Shown here in pieces: positions 1-8,038 of a DNA stretch of 38,106 nt; the stretch's first letter is position 1, and each line of letters opens with the position of its first letter. The translations under genes and the position numbers were made by a program. Source of the stretch: Rhodothermales bacterium (GTDB lineage Bacteria > Bacteroidota > Rhodothermia > Rhodothermales > JAHQVL01); NCBI GenBank assembly GCA_034439735.1, contig JAWXAX010000278.1, forward strand, positions 1-38,106, in the 5' to 3' direction. The notes beneath the pieces were generated by a model. That model did no database searches, had not been told where the DNA came from, and saw only the letters and a program-made list of their open reading frames with translations.

Positions 1-1
1 C

Positions 2-385
2 CAGTTCGACATCCTCGAGGCCATCGGGGCGCGGCTGCCCCGGTTCCCACTTGTGCTCCACGGAGCCTCTACGGTGAACCAGTTGGAGATCGACCGGATC
101 AACGGCCCCGGAGGACGGCTGCTGCCCGGCGCCCGGGGGGTCGACCCGGACGAACTCATCCGCGCCATCGAACGCGGCATCTGCAAGGTCAATTTCGCCA
201 CCGACACGCAGCTGCTATGGGCCCGAACCTACCGTGAGTTCTTCCGCGACCGTCCGGACCAGATCGACCTCGTCATCCCCGGCCGGCAGTACATGGATGC
301 GTATGTCACATTGATGAAAAACCGATTCGAACTGCTCGGCGCCTCCCACCGCGCGTTTGGCGTCCGTAAGAAACACCATGCATGA
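2..385 (+). CDS. Class II fructose-bisphosphate-type aldolase, C-terminal part (partial, 5' end outside window)
   Basis: Only the last 127 codons are visible; the frame is open to the window edge. Visible motifs are LVLHGAST (residues about 18-25 of the visible part), which matches the conserved zinc-ligand histidine loop of class II aldolases, and GICKVNFATDTQL, matching the conserved Lys-Asn-(Ile/Phe)-x-Thr-Asp phosphate-binding segment. The family cleaves or forms ketose phosphates with a divalent metal. Because it overlaps iolB by 8 nt and sits in an inositol block, the likely job is cleavage of 2-deoxy-5-keto-gluconate-6-phosphate (the IolJ role). That substrate is inferred from context; a glycolytic or tagatose-type aldolase cannot be excluded. 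Confidence 0.85.
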   Translation, partial: QFDILEAIGARLPRFPLVLHGASTVNQLEIDRINGPGGRLLPGARGVDPDELIRAIERGICKVNFATDTQLLWARTYREFFRDRPDQIDLVIPGRQYMDAYVTLMKNRFELLGASHRAFGVRKKHHA

Positions 386-1256
386 CTCTCCTCTGCTCCG
401 CAAACCGTCCGCCGGCGCTGGCTGGTACCAGCGCATCACCCGTGAAGAAGCCGGCTGGGAATTCCTGAATTTCGAAGCCCGCCTCCTCCGCCGCGACGAG
501 ACCTGGGCCGGCGACACCGGCGAGAACGAATACGCCATCGTGCTACTTGGAGGCAACTTCTCGGTGAGCTCCACCCACGGTACGTGGCGCACCGAACACG
601 GCCGCAAGGATGTCTTTAGCGGCATCGCCCATACGCTCTATTTGCCCCGGCGCACGAACTTCGTCCTGACCGCCGAAAGTGATACGCTGGACATCGCGTG
701 CGGCTGGTGCGCGACGGACCAGGACCGGCCGGCCTGTTTCAAACGCCCGGAAGAAGCCGCCATCGAGCTGCGCGGCGGCGACAACGCCAACCGGCAGATC
801 AACAGCCTGCTGCCTCCCGGCTTCGACTGCCACCGGCTCGTCTGTGTCGAGGTCTACACCCCTTCCGGCAACTGGAGCTCGTTTCCAGCCCACAAACACG
901 ACATCCGCACCATCAACCCGGACGGGACGCTGAAGGAGGCCCGGCTGGAGGAGACGTATTTCTACAAGATCGATCGCCCCCAGGGGTTCGCGATCCAGCA
1001 GGTGTACACGGCCGACCGCTCGCTGGACGAGATCGTGCGCGCCCACAACAACGACGTCGTGATGGTCCCACGCGGCTATCACCCCGTGGTGGCCGGCCAC
1101 GGGTACACCGTCTACTACCTGAACTTCCTGACCGGCAGCGACCAGTCACTCGCCAACACGGACGACCCGGACCACGCTTGGATTTACGGGACGTGGAAGG
1201 GCCAGGACCCCCGGCTGCCGCTCGTGACGGCCGCGATGAACCGCGCCGAGGGCTGA
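378..1256 (+). CDS. iolB: 5-deoxy-glucuronate isomerase
   Basis: A 292-residue cupin-fold protein of the KduI/IolB family, which isomerises 5-deoxy-glucuronate to 2-deoxy-5-keto-gluconate in myo-inositol catabolism in the cytoplasm. Visible metal-site residues fit the family: the AHKHD motif (His172, His174), a glutamate in LEETYFY (Glu191 or Glu192), and His235 in GYHPVVAGHGY. The length is close to the usual 270-300 residues. I chose the ATG at 378, which overlaps the aldolase stop (ATGCATGA), over an upstream in-frame TTG at 357 because the extra residues lie inside the aldolase gene. The overlap implies translational coupling with the aldolase. The call is firm because iolD and iolG follow on the same strand. 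Confidence 0.93.
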   Translation: MHDSPLLRKPSAGAGWYQRITREEAGWEFLNFEARLLRRDETWAGDTGENEYAIVLLGGNFSVSSTHGTWRTEHGRKDVFSGIAHTLYLPRRTNFVLTAESDTLDIACGWCATDQDRPACFKRPEEAAIELRGGDNANRQINSLLPPGFDCHRLVCVEVYTPSGNWSSFPAHKHDIRTINPDGTLKEARLEETYFYKIDRPQGFAIQQVYTADRSLDEIVRAHNNDVVMVPRGYHPVVAGHGYTVYYLNFLTGSDQSLANTDDPDHAWIYGTWKGQDPRLPLVTAAMNRAEG

Positions 1257-1291
1257 CTGACCGGTCGAGTGGGTGTCGATGGGTAATTCGT

Positions 1292-1314
1292 CGTGTAGGG
1301 TGCCGCCCTACACG
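1292..1314 (+). terminator. Hairpin after iolB, no T-tract
   Basis: A perfect 9-bp inverted repeat (CGTGTAGGG / CCCTACACG) with a 5-nt loop lies 36 nt after the iolB stop. No run of T follows, so it is either an mRNA-stabilising or rho-independent-like 3' structure or a degenerate REP element. The GTAGGG...CCCTAC core resembles the palindrome inside the RAYT gene near 28131. The rest of the 214-bp gap up to 1470 shows nothing else clear. Confidence 0.4.
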
Positions 1315-1470
1315 CGAATAGGGGCTCCGTTGCGGGACTGTTTCAGCGGCCGGCATTATTCTGTTGGCGGGTATTCTCCGGGGATATGAACCGCGCCTGG
1401 CGCCAGAAACGTCGCGCCGCCCGGACCTCGCCGGCGGTGCATCCGTGAACCCACTCGCTCCCTGAACGAC

Positions 1471-2409
1471 ATGCTTCAACCAACCCACCCTGTTTTCCTG
1501 GTAGCCTCCGATTTGCGCGACGCCTCGGAGGGCATCGTGCAGGCGGCTTCCGTTTTCGCCGAACGCGCCTGCGCCGAACTCCACCTCTGTCACGTGATCG
1601 AGCCCCGGGGCTGGCTGAGTCGCTCGGTCAATCTGCTTGAGCAGGCAGAGTCCGTGCAGCTGTACGGCATGGTCGAGGCGTCCGAACGCCTCCAAAAGCT
1701 CCAGAAACAGGCCAAGCACTGTATATCGCGTCGAACTCCGCCGGCCAGTATCGAGGTACTGACCGGACCCGAGGCGACCTATCAGCTCGTTCTGAATCAT
1801 GCAAAGAAGGTCGGCGCGACCCACATCGTGCTCGGCCCTCACAGCGGCACGGCCGCCTCGGCTCGGCTGTTGGGCACAACCGCCGAGCGTATCATTCGTA
1901 CCGCCTCCATCCCGTGCCTGCTGCTCCGCGGGCTGGTCGTACACCCTCCCGAACGCATCGGAGCCGCCATCGACCTCTCATCGATGTCTCCGCAGATCGT
2001 CGCGGAGGCCGCGCGCTGGGCGATGCGCTGCGCAGGCCCGGACGTGGCGACGCTCGCCACGCCGGCGTTCCAACTTATCTACGTCGGTTGGTCGGTCGAG
2101 CACATCGACAACCCCGGGATAGAGCAAACCGTTGTGCGTCCCGGCATCGAACAGGCCCTGGCCGGCGCCCGGGAAGTACTCGGAACCTCGCAAAATCTGG
2201 ACGCGCGGACGGAAGTCCGTTGGGAAAACGAGCCCGTAAAACCTATACTCCAGTGGGCCGCGACAAACCAGATCGACTTGCTTGTCGTGGGCACCCACGG
2301 GCGCAAGGGCCTTATCCGAGCGCTCCTGGGGAGTACGGCAATGGCCATCGCACGAGACGCGGCATGTCCGGTGCTTCTCGTGCCGCCACCCGTCGAAACC
2401 GAAGGCTAA
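1471..2409 (+). CDS. Universal stress protein, two tandem UspA domains
   Basis: A 312-residue cytoplasmic protein built of two UspA folds (about residues 5-150 and 155-308). The C-terminal domain ends with the ATP-binding loop GTHGRKGLIRALLGSTA, fitting the G-x2-G-x9-G-(S/T) nucleotide-binding pattern. The first domain has the diverged loop GPHSGTAASARLLGTTA. Usp proteins bind ATP or act as stress-response dimers; no enzymatic role can be assigned. It lies between iolB and iolD on the same strand and is followed 14 nt later by a second tandem Usp. The 214-nt upstream gap could hold its own promoter, so whether it is cotranscribed with iolB is open. Confidence 0.85.
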   Translation: MLQPTHPVFLVASDLRDASEGIVQAASVFAERACAELHLCHVIEPRGWLSRSVNLLEQAESVQLYGMVEASERLQKLQKQAKHCISRRTPPASIEVLTGPEATYQLVLNHAKKVGATHIVLGPHSGTAASARLLGTTAERIIRTASIPCLLLRGLVVHPPERIGAAIDLSSMSPQIVAEAARWAMRCAGPDVATLATPAFQLIYVGWSVEHIDNPGIEQTVVRPGIEQALAGAREVLGTSQNLDARTEVRWENEPVKPILQWAATNQIDLLVVGTHGRKGLIRALLGSTAMAIARDAACPVLLVPPPVETEG

Positions 2410-2423
2410 GTCTGCGTAGCGCC

Positions 2424-3347
2424 ATGTACAAGTACAATCGCGTCCTCATTGCCCTGAACCTGCTCAGCGACCAGGACGAGACCACCCTTCGATACGCCGG
2501 CATGCTCGGCCGGCTGGGTATGCCGAATGCCGTCTATGTCGCCCACGTCGCGGAAACCCTGGACATACCGGACTCTGTCCGCGAGGCCTACCCTGAAGCG
2601 TTGCGTCCCCTCGACGAGACCATCGAAGAACAGCTTCGCTACTGTGTGGGCGCCCACTTCGGGGAACGGCCGGCGAACACCGACGTGCACTACCTCGTCG
2701 GCGAAGGTCCGACGGCGGAGACGCTGCTCCGCTGGACGAAGCTGAAGGATATCGACCTTGTTATCGTAGGCTCGCGCCGGCGGGGCCGCGAGGGCGGATC
2801 CACACCGGAAAAGATGGCGCGCCGCGCGCCGTGCTCCGTGTTGACTGTTCCGGAAGGCGCCCCGGCGCGCATCAAGCGCATCCTGGTGCCGCTCGATTTC
2901 TCCGAGCACTCCCGCGACGCGCTTACCAAGGCGATTGCGATCGCGGCGGCGGCCGGCCATTCCGAGCTCGTCTGCCTACACGTCTACAGCGTGCCGGTAG
3001 GGTACTACAAGATCGGGAAGACGTACGAGGAGTTTGCGGCCATCATGCGCAGCCACGCGGAGGAAAAATATCGGCAGTTCATCGCCGATCTCGACCTCCA
3101 GGGGCTTTCGCTCATCGCCTTGTTCGAGCCCAGCGAAAAGGCCTCGAGCCGCATTCCGGAAGTCGCTGAACGGGAAAGGGCAGACCTCATCCTCATGGGG
3201 GCCCGAGGCCGTAGCAACAGCGCGGCCGTCATGCTAGGCAGTGTCACCGAGCGCCTGTTGCACGATTCAACCATCCCCATCATCGCCGTCAAACAGAAGG
3301 GCGAAGAGGCCAATATGGGATTTTTGGACGCTTTCAAAGAGTTGTAG
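2424..3347 (+). CDS. Universal stress protein, two tandem UspA domains
   Basis: A 307-residue protein with two UspA domains (about residues 3-145 and 150-295). The second domain begins with the typical strand RIKRILVPLDFSEHS and carries the ATP loop GARGRSNSAAVMLGSVTERLL-type signature, so it should bind ATP. The first has GSRRRGREGGSTPEKMARRAP and may be degenerate. I placed the start at the ATG at 2424, 14 nt after the preceding Usp stop; the longer open frame to 1914 only runs antiparallel in frame through the preceding gene and has no Usp homology. The protein ends with a short MGFLDAFKEL tail. It sits 60 nt upstream of iolD. Confidence 0.87.
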   Translation: MYKYNRVLIALNLLSDQDETTLRYAGMLGRLGMPNAVYVAHVAETLDIPDSVREAYPEALRPLDETIEEQLRYCVGAHFGERPANTDVHYLVGEGPTAETLLRWTKLKDIDLVIVGSRRRGREGGSTPEKMARRAPCSVLTVPEGAPARIKRILVPLDFSEHSRDALTKAIAIAAAAGHSELVCLHVYSVPVGYYKIGKTYEEFAAIMRSHAEEKYRQFIADLDLQGLSLIALFEPSEKASSRIPEVAERERADLILMGARGRSNSAAVMLGSVTERLLHDSTIPIIAVKQKGEEANMGFLDAFKEL

Positions 3348-3407
3348 CGCTACCGACCGCCCCGGTACCCGGACCCCGGGGCCCAGAACAAAGACCACCA
3401 CATCCTC

Positions 3408-5267
3408 ATGTCTACCCGCCGGCTCACGGTCGCACAGGCCGTCATCGAGTACCTCAAACACCAGTACGTCGTCCGCGACGGCCATGAACATCGCTTCTTC
3501 GGGGGATGCTTTGGCATCTTCGGGCACGGCAACGTGGCCGGCCTGGGGCAAGCGCTCCACCAGGGGCATGGGTTCCAATTTTACCAGTTCCGGAACGAGC
3601 AGGCGATGGTCCACACGGCCGTCGCCTACGCGAAGATGAAAAACCGGCTCGGGACGTTTGCTTGCACGACCTCGATTGGGCCCGGGGCGACGAACATGAT
3701 CACGGGCGCCGCGCTGGCGACGATCAACCGCCTGCCGGTGCTGCTGCTCCCCGGCGACATCTTCGCCCGCCGGCACGTGGCGCCGGTCCTCCAACAACTC
3801 GAAACCCCCTTCACGCAAGACATCGGTGTAAACGACGCCTTCCGCCCCGTGTCGCGCTACTGGGATCGCATCAACCGGCCCGAGCAGCTCATCGCCTCGC
3901 TGCCCGAGGCGATGCGGGTGCTCACGTCGCCGGCCGAGACCGGCGCCGTCACCATCTGCCTGCCGCAGGACGTCCAGGCCGACGCCTTCGATTTTCCCGA
4001 CGCCTTTTTTGAGAGAAAGATCTGGACCGTGCCGCGGCCCCGGCCGGATGTCGGTCTCGTCCGCAAAGCCGTCGAATGGATCCGCGCGTCGAAGCACCCA
4101 ATGATCGTCGCCGGCGGCGGCGTATTGTACAGCGAGGCCGCCGAAACCGTACGCCGGTTTTCCGGGCGCACGGGCATCCCGGTCGCGGAGACGCAGGCCG
4201 GCAAGGGCGTCATGCGTTACGACGACCCGACGGCCCTGGGGGCGGTCGGCGCGACGGGCACGCCCGGCGCCGTGGCGGTTTCACGGGAGGCTGACCTCGT
4301 GATCGGGATCGGGACCCGGTACAGCGACTTCACGACGGAGTCGAAGTCGGCCTGGCAACGCGACGGTGTCCGCTTCATCAACATCAACATCGCCGAATTC
4401 GACGCCTTCAAACACGGCGCCCTCCCGCTCACCGGCGACGCACGCGCCGTCCTAGAGGAGCTGGACGCGTTGCTGGACGACTACGAGGTTTCCCACGCCT
4501 ATCGCCAGCAGGCGGCCGGCTTCAACCAATCGTGGGACGCGGCGGTGCAGCGCATTTACACACTAGGCCACGGCGTGCCCGTCAGCCAGGGCGAGGTGAT
4601 CGGAGCGGTGAATGAGTTCTCCGACCCAAAAGATGTGGTGCTCTGCGCCGCCGGCAGCATGCCGGGCGACCTGCACAAGCTCTGGCGCACACGCGACGCC
4701 AAGGGGTACCACATGGAATACGGCTACTCGACCATGGGCTACGAAATCGCCGGCGGGCTGGGGGTCAAGATGGCGGACCCGAGCCGTGAGGTGTACGTCA
4801 TGTGCGGCGACGGGAGCTACCTGATGATGTCGTCCGAAATCGTCACGTCGATTCAAGAAGGGTATAAGCTGACCATCCTCCTGCTCAACAACCACGGCTA
4901 CGCCAGCATCGGCGGGCTCTCCGAAGCCGTCGGAGCCGACCGCTTCGGCACCCAGTACCGGTTTCGGGACGACGAGCAAAAGGCGTTTACCGGCGCTCCC
5001 CTCCCCCTGGACCTGGCCGCCAACGCCCAGAGCCTCGGCGCCTATGTCTTCCGCTGCGTCACCATCGAGGACGTGCGTTCGGCGCTTGTCGAGGCCAAAA
5101 CCATTGACCGGACGGTCGTCATTTACGTCGAGACCGACATCCACCAGGGGGTACCGGGATATGGATGGTGGGAAGTGCCCATCGCGGAGGTCTCAACCAC
5201 CGAATCCGCCCGCCTGGCGCATCAGGGGTATGTGGAGGCGAAGAAGATGCAGAGACGGTACCTTTAA
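3408..5267 (+). CDS. iolD: 3D-(3,5/4)-trihydroxycyclohexane-1,2-dione hydrolase
   Basis: A 619-residue thiamine-diphosphate enzyme that opens the ring of trihydroxycyclohexane-dione to 5-deoxy-glucuronate, the substrate of IolB. The N-terminal segment CFGIFGHGNVAGLGQALHQ is characteristic of IolD within the acetolactate-synthase superfamily. The cofactor-activating glutamate is Glu64 in FRNEQAMVH. The ThDP/Mg motif begins GDG at 467-469 and ends at Asn494-Asn495, the expected spacing. Three domains (PYR, central, PP) are all present and the length matches the family. The last 12 codons and the stop lie inside an 80-bp segment that is duplicated immediately downstream. Confidence 0.95.
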   Translation: MSTRRLTVAQAVIEYLKHQYVVRDGHEHRFFGGCFGIFGHGNVAGLGQALHQGHGFQFYQFRNEQAMVHTAVAYAKMKNRLGTFACTTSIGPGATNMITGAALATINRLPVLLLPGDIFARRHVAPVLQQLETPFTQDIGVNDAFRPVSRYWDRINRPEQLIASLPEAMRVLTSPAETGAVTICLPQDVQADAFDFPDAFFERKIWTVPRPRPDVGLVRKAVEWIRASKHPMIVAGGGVLYSEAAETVRRFSGRTGIPVAETQAGKGVMRYDDPTALGAVGATGTPGAVAVSREADLVIGIGTRYSDFTTESKSAWQRDGVRFININIAEFDAFKHGALPLTGDARAVLEELDALLDDYEVSHAYRQQAAGFNQSWDAAVQRIYTLGHGVPVSQGEVIGAVNEFSDPKDVVLCAAGSMPGDLHKLWRTRDAKGYHMEYGYSTMGYEIAGGLGVKMADPSREVYVMCGDGSYLMMSSEIVTSIQEGYKLTILLLNNHGYASIGGLSEAVGADRFGTQYRFRDDEQKAFTGAPLPLDLAANAQSLGAYVFRCVTIEDVRSALVEAKTIDRTVVIYVETDIHQGVPGYGWWEVPIAEVSTTESARLAHQGYVEAKKMQRRYL

Positions 5268-5397
5268 GGCAAAACGTAAAGGGCAAAAGGTAAAATGAGT
5301 GGCGCGATACATCCCCGGGGGTATGTGGAGGCGAAGAAGATGCAGAGACGGTACCTTTAAGGCAAAACGTAAAGGGCAAAAGGTAAAATGAGTGGCG
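5225..5397 (+). repeat. 80-bp direct duplication at the iolD 3' end (5225-5304 and 5318-5397)
   Basis: Positions 5225-5304 and 5318-5397 read as identical 80-bp copies with a 13-bp spacer (period 93, a multiple of three). The unit contains the last 12 codons of iolD, its stop codon, an A/G-rich stretch and an ATG followed by AGTGGCG. The first ATG (5295) opens a 21-codon frame that ends in the copied iolD stop; the second ATG (5388) is the possible start of iolG. It looks like a recent tandem duplication. Confidence 0.95.
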
Positions 5398-6458
5398 TAA
5401 CACCCATACTCCCACACACCCATGCTCCCACACCCGTGCCCATACGCATCGCGGCCGTCGGACTGGGCCGGCTTGGGCGGCTTCATGCCGAGAATCTGGC
5501 GTTCCGGATCCCGGGTGTCGAGCTGGCGGCTGTTTGCAGCGTCGTGCTGGACGAGGTAGAGGAGGCGCGGAAGGCGCTCGGCAACCCCGCCGGCTTTATG
5601 AATTACGGGGAGATGCTGGCGCGGTGCCCGCTCGATGCCGTCGTTCTCACCACCCCATCCGGTTTACACGCCGGCCAGATAGAGGCCGCACTCGAGGCCG
5701 GGCTACACGTTTTTTGTGAGAAACCCCTCGCCACCACCATGGCAGACTGCGAGCGCGCGGCCGCGGCTGTCGCCCGACACCCGCACCGGGTGTTCTTGCT
5801 CGGGTTCATGCGGCGCTACGATCCCTCGTATCTCTTTGCGAAACAGCAGATCGACGCCGGCGCCATCGGCCGGCCCATCCTCTTCCGGGGCTACAGCGTG
5901 GACCCCCTCTCGGCCATCGAGGGCGCGCTCACATACGCCCCCCACAGTGCCGGCCAGTTCCTCGACATGGCCATACACGACATTGACCTCGCCCGCTGGT
6001 TGCTGAAGAGCGAGCCGCGCGAAGTGTATGCGACAGGCGGCTGTTATGCCTACGAAGCATTCGCCCGGTATGGCGACGGCGACAATGTGGCGGCGCTGAT
6101 GCCGTTCGAGAACGGCGCCATGGCGTTTTTCTTCGCCGGCCGCACGGCCCCGCACGGCTACAATGTCGAGACCGAGATCATCGGCACAAAGGCTGCGCTG
6201 CGTATCAACGCCGTGCCGGCCCGGAACCGCGTCGAAATCCTGGATGCCGGCGGCGTCCGGAAGACGTGCGACCAGCACTTCATCGACCGCTTCGGCGACG
6301 CCTACCGCAACGAACTCGTGGAGTTCGCCGCCTGCATTCGCGAGGAGCGCCGGCCTGGGATCACGGTGCAGGACGGTCTGGCCGCTACCCGTATCGCCCT
6401 CGCGGCAACGAAGGCGTTTCAAGACGGAGGGGTGGTGCGGATTGACGCCCCTGAGTAG
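5388..6458 (+). CDS. iolG: Inositol 2-dehydrogenase-type Gfo/Idh/MocA oxidoreductase
   Basis: An NAD(P)-dependent dehydrogenase (356 residues from the ATG at 5388). The Rossmann motif is VGLGRLGRLHAENL near residue 24, the catalytic lysine is in CEKPLATT (Lys112), and the catalytic Asp/His pair is in FLDMAIHDIDLARWL (Asp193, His197), the pattern of inositol 2-dehydrogenases. It would oxidise myo-inositol to scyllo-inosose, the first step before IolE and IolD. The start is uncertain: the first 16 residues come from a tandem-repeat tract and look non-native, so the GTG at 5436 (340 residues, beginning at PIRIAAVGLG) may be the true start. The ATG has an AAAGG upstream, the GTG has no clear ribosome site. 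No iolE is visible in the window. Confidence 0.85.
   Translation: MSGVTPILPHTHAPTPVPIRIAAVGLGRLGRLHAENLAFRIPGVELAAVCSVVLDEVEEARKALGNPAGFMNYGEMLARCPLDAVVLTTPSGLHAGQIEAALEAGLHVFCEKPLATTMADCERAAAAVARHPHRVFLLGFMRRYDPSYLFAKQQIDAGAIGRPILFRGYSVDPLSAIEGALTYAPHSAGQFLDMAIHDIDLARWLLKSEPREVYATGGCYAYEAFARYGDGDNVAALMPFENGAMAFFFAGRTAPHGYNVETEIIGTKAALRINAVPARNRVEILDAGGVRKTCDQHFIDRFGDAYRNELVEFAACIREERRPGITVQDGLAATRIALAATKAFQDGGVVRIDAPE
5400..5445 (+). repeat. 16-bp tandem repeat across the iolG start region
   Basis: Two 16-bp units (5400-5415 and 5416-5431) differ at one base, ACACCCATRCTCCCAC, and a shorter diverged third unit follows (5432-5445). Because 16 is not a multiple of three, a change in copy number would shift the frame of any start upstream of it. 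Confidence 0.8.
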
Positions 6459-6528
6459 CAATTCGTGATTAACGATTAGCGATGGGTCTGGCTTTGGACA
6501 TTCCGCAGCATCAACCATCCAACACGCT

Positions 6529-6981
6529 TTACTCCCCCACCCGTCTGTACCGGGACCCATCCTTCACGAGACCGGGGGAGCGCCGTGCGAGATCCACCAG
6601 AAACTCCTCTCGATCGGCCGGCGAGATCAACAGCGGCAAGCGGCTCCCTCTACTCCGGATAGCGATGCGATCCAGCGAAAGCGCTGGCGAAGAGAGGGGG
6701 TTTCGGGAGGGGTAGATCTCCTCGATGTCATCCAGGGCGACCACCCAGGTGAAAGGGCCCGAGCGGACGGTGAGCGTAGTATTGGATACTTCATACCCTG
6801 TCGCCACAAGGAGCCAGCCGACCAGGCCGGCACTACCCAGGATGATGACGGTGAAGACCGCCTTGAGACCGATCGGAGTAGGGGCATTGAAGATGGTGGC
6901 GACGCCGGACAGGGCAACCAGGCCGGCTACTCCGATGACGGCCAGCAGCCACCCGTCGCGCTTCGAAGGATACGTACGCAT
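6529..6981 (-). CDS. Small membrane protein with a bacterial PH-like domain
   Basis: A 150-residue protein. Two hydrophobic segments near residues 10-30 and 38-58 form a membrane hairpin, followed by a soluble beta-rich part with GYEVSNTTLTVRSGPF and a DDIEEIYPSRNPLSSPALS segment. This layout (two TM helices, then Y-x-(V/I)-x-(N/D)-x-x-L-x-(V/I)-R-x-G) is that of the bacterial PH/SunI-like domain proteins. Function is unknown; SunI is an immunity protein, but most relatives are uncharacterised. The start at 6981 is chosen because the open frame upstream overlaps the kinase gene and is proline/serine-rich. It lies 19 nt after the kinase stop and is probably the last gene of that operon. Confidence 0.7.
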   Translation of the reverse strand: MRTYPSKRDGWLLAVIGVAGLVALSGVATIFNAPTPIGLKAVFTVIILGSAGLVGWLLVATGYEVSNTTLTVRSGPFTWVVALDDIEEIYPSRNPLSSPALSLDRIAIRSRGSRLPLLISPADREEFLVDLARRSPGLVKDGSRYRRVGE

Positions 6982-7000
6982 GAATAGTGGATCGATGGGT

Positions 7001-8038
7001 TTATAGTCGATGATCGATACACCCCCCCGGAGCCCCCCTAAGCAACGCGACGGAGTGGGCGACGGCGTCATAGACGACGGCATCGTCTGCCGTGTGTCCA
7101 TCATACAGATATCCCGCCCGAAAAGCACCAGCGACGCGGACGAGGATCTCGCAACCGGCATGCACGGCAGCGTCGCGGCGCGCCTGATCGTCCCATAGGC
7201 TTGTTTTCGCGGGACGCACGGCCACGGCGTAGGCGGCCAGCCATGCGCTCCAAAACGCAGGCGCGGCCGGCGCCTCCAGCCGATGCCCGATCATCCACAG
7301 ATGAGCCGCCAGATGGCCGACATCCTGCGCGGGGTTGCCGTAGTGCGCGAACTCCCAGTCGATCACCCGCAGGCCGGCCGGCGTCACAAGGACGGACGGC
7401 GGCCAGAGGTCGCCCATGATGAGGCAGCTCCCGGGCCGGAGCAGCCGCTCCCCAAGTGCCTCGGCCTCCCGTCCCAGCTTCGCCGCATCCGGAACACCGA
7501 GGTGCGCGAGGAGGCCGCCGATGGCGCGGTACTGGACGGCGAGACGGGTTTCCTGGATGGCTCGGTTGTCAATCGCCCTGGAAAGAGCGAAGTCCCCGGT
7601 GCTGGCGGCGTGCAGCCGGCCGATGAAGACGCCCAGCTGCGCACCAACCTCCCCCGCCGCCTCGTCGGTAGCCGTCTCCAACCAGGCGCCCAGATGCGGC
7701 GCATCGCCCACGTCTTCCATGACAAGGATGTGCGCCAGCTCGTCCACCGCCCGCGGAACCGGTGGCCGTACAGTGTGTGTTGCCACCGCCGCGAGCGGGC
7801 CACGTTCACCGAATAACGCCAGGCAACGGCTTTCGATGACGAGGCGGTGGGGATCGAGGGGGATCGAGGGAGAGGTAGCGATATAGGGCGGGGCGTATTT
7901 GACGATGAGCGGCTCGGGGGAGGCCGGCACGCGCCACACCTCGTTGATCAGCCCCCCGGACAGGCGCCGGGGGCTTCCGATCCAGTTGGTCGCGGGTAGG
8001 AGCCGGCGGATGGCCTCCTGTATCGCCTCCTCCGTCAT
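7001..8038 (-). CDS. Methylthioribose-kinase-like APH-family phosphotransferase
   Basis: A 345-residue small-molecule kinase of the aminoglycoside-phosphotransferase/MtnK fold. The catalytic segment reads LIMGDLWPPSVLV: the catalytic Asp is kept but the usual preceding His is Met and the usual Asn of HxDxxxxN is Ser. A Ser at that place is also seen in MtnK (HGDLHTGS). The metal-binding Asp lies in VIDWEFAHYGNPAQDVG, resembling the DxEF of MtnK. Its ATG overlaps the phosphorylase stop (ATGA), so the two proteins are translationally coupled. MTR kinase is my best guess, but a phosphorylase upstream already gives the 1-phosphate, so the true substrate may be another sugar or nucleoside. The N-terminal part has the usual GGLINEVWRV nucleotide-loop region. 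Confidence 0.7.
   Translation of the reverse strand: MTEEAIQEAIRRLLPATNWIGSPRRLSGGLINEVWRVPASPEPLIVKYAPPYIATSPSIPLDPHRLVIESRCLALFGERGPLAAVATHTVRPPVPRAVDELAHILVMEDVGDAPHLGAWLETATDEAAGEVGAQLGVFIGRLHAASTGDFALSRAIDNRAIQETRLAVQYRAIGGLLAHLGVPDAAKLGREAEALGERLLRPGSCLIMGDLWPPSVLVTPAGLRVIDWEFAHYGNPAQDVGHLAAHLWMIGHRLEAPAAPAFWSAWLAAYAVAVRPAKTSLWDDQARRDAAVHAGCEILVRVAGAFRAGYLYDGHTADDAVVYDAVAHSVALLRGAPGGCIDHRL

Noticed and set aside
1914-2423. N-terminal extension of the second Usp protein
   Set aside because: The extra 170 codons overlap the first Usp gene in another frame and are Arg-rich; the ATG at 2424 begins the conserved fold.
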